A stretch of 64,000 bases of DNA, from assembly GCA_023213395.1 (NCBI GenBank), contig CM041465.1, forward strand, positions 60,643,741 to 60,707,740, read 5' to 3'. The position numbers and the translations under genes were made by a program. Below are positions 57,610 to 64,000 of this stretch, piece by piece. Position 1 is the stretch's first letter; every line of letters begins with the position of its first letter. The notes beneath the pieces were generated by a model that saw only the letters and a program-made list of their open reading frames with translations, ran no database searches and was not told where the DNA came from. Source of the stretch: Cycas panzhihuaensis (Eukaryota; Cycadophyta).

Positions 57610-57825
57610 TGTTAGAATGTAATATTTTATCATTAAGTTGTAATGATTTATTGGAAAATATAAGGGTCATGTATTAAAAACCTTTTTATATCAACATGAC
57701 AAGTGTCTGATAAGTATCAATCAAACATATAATGGTTATAACTATCTGATGTATATTTAAGAGAGTTGAACTCTCCCTTATTAATTCATTAAATCTTTAT
57801 ACTTATTATGGTGTGATCTTTAATA
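57610..57825 (+). repeat. Element J 3' LTR
   Basis: 216 bp, TGTTAGAATGTAATATTTTA...CTTTAATA, followed by GCCTC. Confidence 0.92.
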
Positions 57826-57830
57826 GCCTC

Positions 57831-58030
57831 AAAGATGATGGGGTTGCCACTACATTAAAGTCCAACATACAATATTTAGCCTTCTTTCCCTTATAAGATA
57901 GTTTCAAACAAGTAAAATAAAACAAACAAGGTAATAAAAGATAAAATCAAGCATTCGAGTATATAAAAGAGATAAATAGAAAATTGAAATCAAGCATAAG
58001 TTAAAATGGGATAAAATACAAATAGTGTAC
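57831..58030. other. Unassigned sequence between J and K
   Basis: Short A-rich stretch. Its left end continues the sequence that preceded element J; I recognise no feature. Confidence 0.4.
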
Positions 58031-58045
58031 GGGGGGGGGGGGGGG
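58031..58045 (+). repeat. 15-G homopolymer near element K LTR
   Basis: Fifteen G on the plus strand, followed by AGAG. It may lie inside or just outside the left LTR of element K. Confidence 0.9.
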
Positions 58046-58341
58046 AGAGTGTCTTGCCCTAATTCCTTATTAGTATGAGATGCTTATGGAATATAACTCC
58101 AACCCTAAGTGCTGATGAAAAATAGAGCAAAGACAGATCTAATTTGGACAAAAGAGAAGTATATTTTTAATTGAGATTCAACCTTCTTAAGTATACATCA
58201 TCAAGGTGATGGTTACAACCTCCAATGTAACCAAACACTATGATTCTGCCAAGTGGCATCATCTTACACAATGACCATATTGAGGGTGGTCTTAATCATG
58301 GCCCCCCCTTTTATACCTAGATAAAACATTATATCTTAACA
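58046..58341 (-). repeat. Element K 3' LTR, left limit uncertain
   Basis: The minus-strand start TGTTAAGATATAATGTTTTA is shared with element C and, less closely, J. A TATA box TATAAAAG lies at 58315-58308, very near the LTR start, so U3 would be unusually short. Confidence 0.7.
58308..58315 (-). promoter_or_regulatory. Element K TATA box in 3' LTR
   Basis: TATAAAAG on the minus strand, about 26 bases into the LTR, followed by a G run. Confidence 0.6.
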
Positions 58342-58364
58342 CCCCCTCTTAATGTTTTATCTCT

Positions 58365-59163
58365 AATAATCTAATTTTGTCTCTTAAATATTTGAGTCTT
58401 TCTCTTCCAAGAGGTTTTGTGAGAAGATCTGCAATTTGTTCTGCTGAGGGACAATATTCCAAGTCTATCTCTTTATTATGACTTTTTCTCTTATGAAGTG
58501 ATGATGAACTTTAATGTGTTTTGTCCTTGTATGTAGAACTGGATTTTTGGCCAACTTGATAGCACTTTGATTATCACATTTCAAGGAGGTTGCTTCTTTT
58601 TACTGTTGATCCAAGTCGAACAGAAGTTACCTTAACCATATAGCTTCACAGGTTGCCAATGTAGCTGCTTTGTATTATGCTTCTGTAGAGGAGAGAGCTA
58701 CTATAGTTTGTTTCTTACTACACCATGAGATTATTGAGGCTCCTAAGAAGAAACAATATCCGCTGGTAGATTTCCTTTGTTGTTTGTCACACCTTGGTCA
58801 GTCGCAGTACCCTGATATTTCAACTGGATATCCTTTCAAGTATACTAACTTGAAATCTGTTGTTCCTTTGAGATATCTCAAGACTCTTTTTGTAGCTTGC
58901 CAGTGCCTCAACTTTAGATTTTACATGTATCTGGATATTAGTCCTACTGAGTAGGATATGTTGGGCCTAGTGACGGTTAGATAGATCAGACTTCCAATCA
59001 TTTGTCTGTATAGCGTGGCATCTACATCCTTTTCTATGCTGTCTACTGTTAAGTCATAGTTTGTTTCCATGGGTGTTGTGCACAGATTACAATTCTCCAT
59101 TTAAAACTTAACAGACAGACTTTTGATATAGTTACTTTGGGACAAGGTTACATAGTTTTGATG
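58365..59163 (-). pseudogene. pol: Element K RNase H
   Basis: Continues the RT frame after a stop: NCNLCTTPMETNYDL, then LYRQMIGSLIYLTVTRPNIS, YSVGLISRYMQNLKLRHWQA, RVLRYLKGTTDFKLVYLKGY. RNase H proper has YCD, a stop, CDKQQRKSTSGYCFFLGAS, SWCSKKQTIVALSSTEA and [20 protein letters not shown], then [13 protein letters not shown]. Near 58470-58490 one small deletion changes frame; the last block EYCPSAEQIADLLTKPLG reads on in the new frame. Confidence 0.9.
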
Positions 59164-60942
59164 TTAACCTACCTCCAGTCCCAAGTAGTAATTTAGTTGT
59201 CCCAAGTCTGTCATCTCAAATTTTTGCTGTAGTTGGCCTTTGATCCACTTAATTCCTTCTTCATCATCTCCAGTGAGGAGCATATCATCTACATAGACAA
59301 CAATTATTGTTATCTTATTGTTTGCTTTTCTTATGTAGAGACTGGAGTCAGAGTTGCACCGAGTAAACTTGTTTTCTTCAAGAAAATGATCTAATTTGGC
59401 ATACCAGGCACGTGGAGCTTGTTTTAGACCATACAGAGCCTTTTTTAGCTTGCAGACTAGATTCTCTTGTCCCTGTTCAACGTATCCTTCTGGTTGTTGC
59501 ATATAGACTTCTTCTTCCAACTCACCTTTCAAGAAGGCACTTTTTACATCTAGCTATGAGATTTTCCAGTCTTGTGTTGCAGCCAAGGCAATTACTGTTC
59601 TTACTGTATTCATCTTTGCAACTGGAGAGAAAGTCTCATCAAAATCTACTCCTGCTATTTGAGTGTATCCTTTTGCAACTAACCTGGCCTTGTATTTTTC
59701 TATTTTGCCATCCATTCCCCTTTTTATTTTGTAAACCCATTTGCAGTTTACAATTGACTTATTGGCAGGTAGTTCTATTAGCTCCCATGTGTGATTCTTC
59801 TTGATTGAGTTCATTTCATTGTCCATTACTGCTTTCCATTCTTGATGGTCTTTTGCTTCTTGAAAGTTCTGTGGTTCCACTTTGCTTAGAAGTGCTCTTG
59901 ACTTTTGTCCCCGTGTTTTCTGTTCTATTATGCTTCCTTCTTCAACTGTTTTAATGTACCATTTTGGCAGCTTTTTCTGTTTTTGTGGGTCTTCTTTTTC
60001 GATCATGTCTTCTGGTACTTGACTGGTTGAGAATGAATCTGCTTGTCCTTCTCCTAAAGTGATTTCGGAATCACTTCTTTCTTCAGCTTCTTGATTTTCA
60101 GAGGTAATTTCTGATTTATTTTCTTGCTCATCATCTTCTTGCATCCTTTCACATCTGACAGCTTCCTGTTCATTTTTCTTCTCATCCTCTATTACTCTAA
60201 TTTGTGAGGATTCAATAGAGTTTTCTTCATTAAAAATAACATCTCTGCTTATATAAATTTTATTAGTTTTTGGATCTATGCATTTGTAGGATTTTGAATT
60301 TTTACTGTAACCTATTAAAATGCATTCTATGCTTTTTGCATCCAATTTCGACCTTCTTTTATCAGGAATATGTACAAATGCTTGGCTGCCAAAAATTCTG
60401 AGAAGACTTACATCAGGTTTTTGTCCTGTCCAAGCTTCTTCTGGAGTGATATCTTTTAATACCTTTGTTGGGCTTCTGTTTATCAGGTAGCATGCTGTAC
60501 TGACTGCTTCTGCCCAATATGTTCTTGATATTTTGGTTCCATACATCATGCTTCGGGCCATTTCCATCAGAGTTCTATTTTTTCTTTCGGCCACTCCATT
60601 TGACTGAGGGGTGTAAGGAGTTGTAAACTGTCTACGAATCCCTCGATCCTTGCAGTAATTTAAAAACTCCTTTGATATATATTCCCCTCCTCCATCTGAT
60701 CTGATGCATTTGATTTTCGTTCCTGATTCTAACTCTGCTTCTGCTTTGAATTCTTTGAATGTTTCAAAAACTTCTGATTTGTTATGCAGGAAATACACCC
60801 ATACTTTTCGAGTAAAATCATCAATAAAAGTTAGAAAATATCTGCATCCATTAATTGTGAGAGGTGTGATTGGACCACAAATATCTGTATGTATCCATTC
60901 CAATTTTGTCTGAGCTCTCCAAACACTTTCTTTAAAAGGCAA
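59164..60942 (-). pseudogene. pol: Element K integrase core and reverse transcriptase
   Basis: Open 60942-59554 and 59532-59164, separated by one TAG (59556-59554) where relatives have Gln. Integrase: LEWIHTDICGPITPLTINGC, YFLTFIDDFTRKVWVYFLHN, CIRSDGGGEYISKEFLNYCK and YTPQSNGVAERKNRTLMEMA. All three catalytic acidic residues (D, D, E) are intact. The C-terminal part has SRTYWAEAVSTACYLINRSP and SYKCIDPKTNKIYISRDVIF, then an acidic linker of about 90 residues. [62 protein letters not shown] and the catalytic YVDD (59295-59284) intact, ending MTDLGQLNYYLGLEVG. This is the nearest to a working copia polymerase in the window. Confidence 0.95.
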
Positions 60943-62469
60943 TCATCTTTGTTTTCCAAGTTGGCAGCCTTTACAAACAAATTTATCTATTGAAATATTA
61001 GGTAGACCATTAACCATTCCTGATTTTTCCATTTGTTTAAGTGTGTCAATTGAGAGATGCCCATACCTCAAATGCCAAGATTTATTACTAGATTTAAAAA
61101 CAGTACAAGCTTTTTCTTCCAGATAAGGAGGTACTGGATCTGACAAAAGTTTGTAAAGATCATTACATCTGATTCCTTTTGCAACGAGTTTTTCGCTTCT
61201 CTTCATGTCAAGAATATGACAGTTTCCTTCTTCATCGAAGATGGTTCTCAATCCCTTTTTTCTTAATTGAGAGACAGAGAGGAGATTCATTTTTAGATCT
61301 GGTATAAACAGAACATTTCCAATCCTTTTTTCATTTCCATCCAAATTTACTGAAATAGTTCCAATCCCTTTAATATTAAGGGAGTATTTGTCGCCCAATT
61401 CAACTGATTTGTCCATATTGTAGCGATTCATGGTTTCAAACCATTCTTCTTGACTCGTCATATGTTTGGAGCCTCCTGAGTCTATGTACCATATGTCCTT
61501 GTCTTTCATGCTGGTAACTAGTGCTGTGATGAATGCTATTTCTTCTTCCTCCTCCTCTTTGTCCTTTTCTTTGCTGTAGCCTCCAATGGGTCGCTTGCCT
61601 TTCAGAATTTCACTTCGTCTTTGTGGACATTGATATGGATGGTGTCCACTTTGCCCACAATAGCAACAAATATCAAAGATTCTGCAGCTATTGGCGAAGT
61701 GTCCGGTTCTTCCACAGTTGTAGCAAACTCTATTTTCTCTGCTCCGTCCTCGTCCTCTGGAACTTTGCCAGCGTCCTCGTCCTCGAAAGTCTACTGTTCT
61801 ACTTTGTCCTCGAAGTTGTTGTCTTCCTCTTGACCTGAGACTCAGTCTGGATGCAAAGGCATCCTCCAATTCTATTGTGTTTTCATACCTTTTGTTTCTC
61901 CGTTCTTGTCTGAGCAACAATCCTGTCAGTTCATCAAGAGTTAACTTGTTTAATCTATCACTGTCTGTGATAGTATTGACAATTGTGTCAAATGACTTGG
62001 GTAACCTTGCAGTTACAATTTCTACCAGGTCTTGTTCAGAGATTATACCTCCAGCACTCAAGAGGTTATTTCTGACAGTAATAATTTTGTGCATAAAATC
62101 CTCTACCTCTTCATTTTCTTTCATATAAAGTTTGTACAGTTCTTCTTTGAGTGCAATTATTCTTGCCTTGTTCTTTTGCCCATATAAATTTTCCAAACAT
62201 TTCCATATTTCGGATGCCTGATTCAATTTTTTAACATAAACTAGGACTGAATCTGAAATTGACATTTTCAGTGTGAGACTGGCCATATGATTTCTTTCAA
62301 TCTAACTTCCTAGCTTGTCATCACCAACCGGAGGATGTTTTTATGTCCCTTCAGCAATTTCCTAGGTATTTTTTACCCTCAAAATGGTTTCTAACTTGAT
62401 TTTCCACACATGATAGTTAGAACTAGTTAACTTTTCTGGTTCGGGCAGGGAAATGAGGGATGAAGACAT
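60943..62469 (-). pseudogene. gag-pol: Element K gag, protease and pre-integrase
   Basis: ATG at 62469-62467 opens MSSSLISLPEPEKLTSSNYH, then VWKIKLETILR. Three stops fall within the first 61 codons, two of them where Trp is expected; from 62286 to 60943 it is open (447 codons). Gag helix IWKCLENLYGQKNKARIIAL, and PKSFDTIVNTITDSDRLNKL. A basic RGRGR stretch precedes two complete CCHC zinc knuckles, CYNCGRTGHFANSC and CCYCGQSGHHPYQC. Protease: WYIDSGGSKHMTS, Asp codon 61482-61480. Pre-integrase: LWHL-like SWHLRYGHLSIDTLKQMEKS and CKGCQLGKQR with all zinc ligands, then TGA (60945-60943), the only break before the integrase core. Confidence 0.95.
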
Positions 62470-62679
62470 TTTCTTCAAGTTAAAATACTTTGTTTAGAGC
62501 CTGTCCGTACGGTTGTACAGATTTCCATACGGAACCCTAGGTGTATGGCCTAAATAAAATTATACCTCAAATGAAGGTTTCTCAGTCGCCTATGTGGATC
62601 TGAAGTCAGTTTTTCGAAAGGATCTTTCAAATGAGAGAAAATGGCTCTAGAAGGAAAAACGGCGGCTAGGGCAGAAAAT

Positions 62680-64000
62680 CATAAAATACATGATTTTTTG
62701 CCATGCAGATTGTTGATTGATTATCTACATGAAGGCTGGTAGGACTTATTTAGGTGATATTCAATGTTTCTAATAATTTTCTAAGCCATATCTCCTCTTT
62801 GCTGGTCTTAGAAGCAGTAATATATTCAGCTTCAATAGTTGAATTAATAACTATTTTTTGCCATCTAGATCTCCATGATATTGGTGTTGTTCTAAGAAAT
62901 GCTACATACCTAAATGTAGATCTTCTTATATCTTTATCTCCTATAAAGTCTAAGTCTGTGTATGTAGAAAGCTTAAATTCATTATTAGGTTCATATAATA
63001 GACCAAATTTGCTGGTTGTCTTTAGGTATTTTAACACTCAAACTATAGCCTGCCAGTGATTCTGCTTAGGATTTGTCATGAATCATGTAAGAATACTGAT
63101 AGAGTGTACAATATCTGGCTTTGTATTGGTAGTGTAGATGAGACTACCTACAAGTTTCCTATAGAGTATTACATCTGCCTCCCTAGTATCACCATCAGCT
63201 GAGAGTTTGGTAAAAGGGGCCATAGGTAATGCCACTAGTCAAGCATCTTCTAACTAAAACTTGATTAGAAGATCGTTGATGTATTTTTCTTACGAGAGGA
63301 AAATTTTTCTATTCTTTTGTGTTACTTCAATTCCTAAGTAATATTTCATCAAACTAAGGTCAGGCAATTTAAACTTTTTGTTAAGGTCCTTTTTCAAATG
63401 GCTTATTACCTATTTACTATTACTTGTTACTAGTATGTTATCCACAAAGATTATGAGATAAGTGACTTTATCCTTATAGTGCTTGATGAATAATGTTGCA
63501 TCAATATCTTAGTAGTCACAAACCTCATATCTAAATTGCCTCATTCTTTTAGACAACTTGGTAAACCAAGCAAGAGGGGTTTGTTTAAGGCTGTATAAGG
63601 ACTTTTTGAGCCTGCAAACATTATGCTCTTGACCTTCGATCTCATATCCTTATGGTTGAGCCATATAAATTTCTTCTTGAAGATCTCCATTGAGAAATGC
63701 GGTCTTAATATCACGTTGGTAGATTTTCTAACCTTGTTGAGTAACCAAGGACACAAAAGTTCTAATTGTAGACTACTTGGTTATAGGTGCAAAGACTTCA
63801 GTGTAGTCAATGTCTTCCCTTTGTGTGAATCCTTTAGTTACTAACCTTACCTTATGTTTTTTAAAGGTGCCATCTGATCTATATTTATTTTTGTATACCC
63901 ATTTATTTTGAACTACCTTTCTGCCAAGTGGTAGATCAATGAGCTTCCATGTACTATTTTTTGTAAGAGATTGATATTCTTTGTTCATTGCATTTCTCCA
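62680..64000 (-). mobile_element. pol: Element L: Ty1/copia RT and RNase H fragment, same family as I
   Basis: Minus strand, entering from the right window edge. RT: STWKLIDLPLGRKVVQNKWV, RSDGTFKKHKVRLVTKGFTQ (63988-63773) and FAPITK. Further left, 63756-63541 reads MEIFKKKFIWLNHKDMRSKV in a shifted frame, where element I has the YLEEEIYMAQSEGYE block. LLYEPNNEFKLSTYTDLDFI, GDKDIRRSTFRYVAFLRTTP and AEYITASKTSKEEIWLRKLL (63037-62750) are RNase H and align with I. Homology to I continues to about 62680 (I position about 50235) and then stops where element K's leader begins. No LTR is seen. Confidence 0.88.

Larger units (their letters stand above)
53065..57825 (+). mobile_element. Element J: short Ty1/copia, internal deletion
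   Basis: 4761 bp. LTRs 53065-53280 and 57610-57825 (216 bp each). Exact target duplication GCCTC (53060-53064, 57826-57830). Gag, integrase, RT and RNase H are present, but the zinc knuckle and protease are deleted. Same lineage as C and K. Heavily pseudogenised; the catalytic RT box is YVDN. Confidence 0.95.
58046..62679 (-). mobile_element. Element K: Ty1/copia, best-preserved gag-pol, no 5' LTR found
   Basis: Minus strand. The 3' LTR ends on the plus strand at 58341 (TGTTAAGATATAATG on the minus strand), with polypurine tract AAGAGGGGG at 58352-58342. Gag-pol runs from ATG 62469 to about 58370 in essentially one frame with about ten in-frame stops and one clear frameshift, near the end of RNase H. 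On the 5' side only about 210 bases of leader are present before the sequence changes at about 62679 into element L; no primer site or LTR is there. The left limit is uncertain because there is no second LTR to compare. Confidence 0.88.

Overview
The window looks like nuclear DNA of a seed plant with a large, repeat-swollen genome. I favour a gymnosperm (conifer-like), but this is inference. The basis is one exon of a plant alpha/beta-hydrolase gene, many old nested LTR retrotransposons with primer sites for plant initiator-Met tRNA, long AT-rich stretches, no rRNA or tRNA genes, and no bacterial-style operons. Most of the window is Ty1/copia; there is one Ty3/gypsy chromovirus and two LTR elements without a visible polymerase.

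Layout. 1-2.6 kb: last intron, terminal exon and 3' region of an ABHD17-like serine hydrolase (+). 3.45-11.5 kb: a local tandem duplication split by copia element A (3761-11332; LTRs 534 bp each; target duplication TAGGT), followed by a worn 55-bp tandem repeat. 12.2-12.7 kb: a reverse-oriented LTR remnant. 12.8-22.4 kb: decayed copia C (+), interrupted by Tnt1/Tork-like copia B (-, 14380-19768). 22.45-41.7 kb: an older copia D, seen only as integrase pieces at 22452-22770, 34576-34735 and 41364-41715. It is split first by non-autonomous element E (-, 22771-34575) and then by chromovirus H (+, 34736-41363, TTTGG). E itself holds copia F (+, 23009-27686, CAAAT) and the gag-like element G (-, 28200-31885, CATGA). 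43.7-51.2 kb: copia I (+, AAGCA). 53.1-57.8 kb: copia J (+, GCCTC). About 58.0-62.7 kb: copia K (-), the best preserved gag-pol, without a recognisable 5' LTR. 62.7-64 kb: copia L (-), same family as I, cut at both ends.

How it fits together. Only the hydrolase exon looks like a functional host gene. Every retroelement reading frame carries stops, frameshifts or deletions, so none of the copies here should make its full set of proteins. Where integrations can be bounded, the 5-bp target duplications and matched LTR lengths give a clear insertion order. Element A stands out: its two LTRs differ at only about 8 of 534 positions, yet its gag-pol is broken by several frameshifts, which fits mobilisation in trans. 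I did not find a clearly new biological system. The most unusual items are A's long repeat-bearing leader and palindromic promoter region, the polymerase-less elements E and G, a tRNA-headed SINE-like insert in H, and a precise deletion scar in F.
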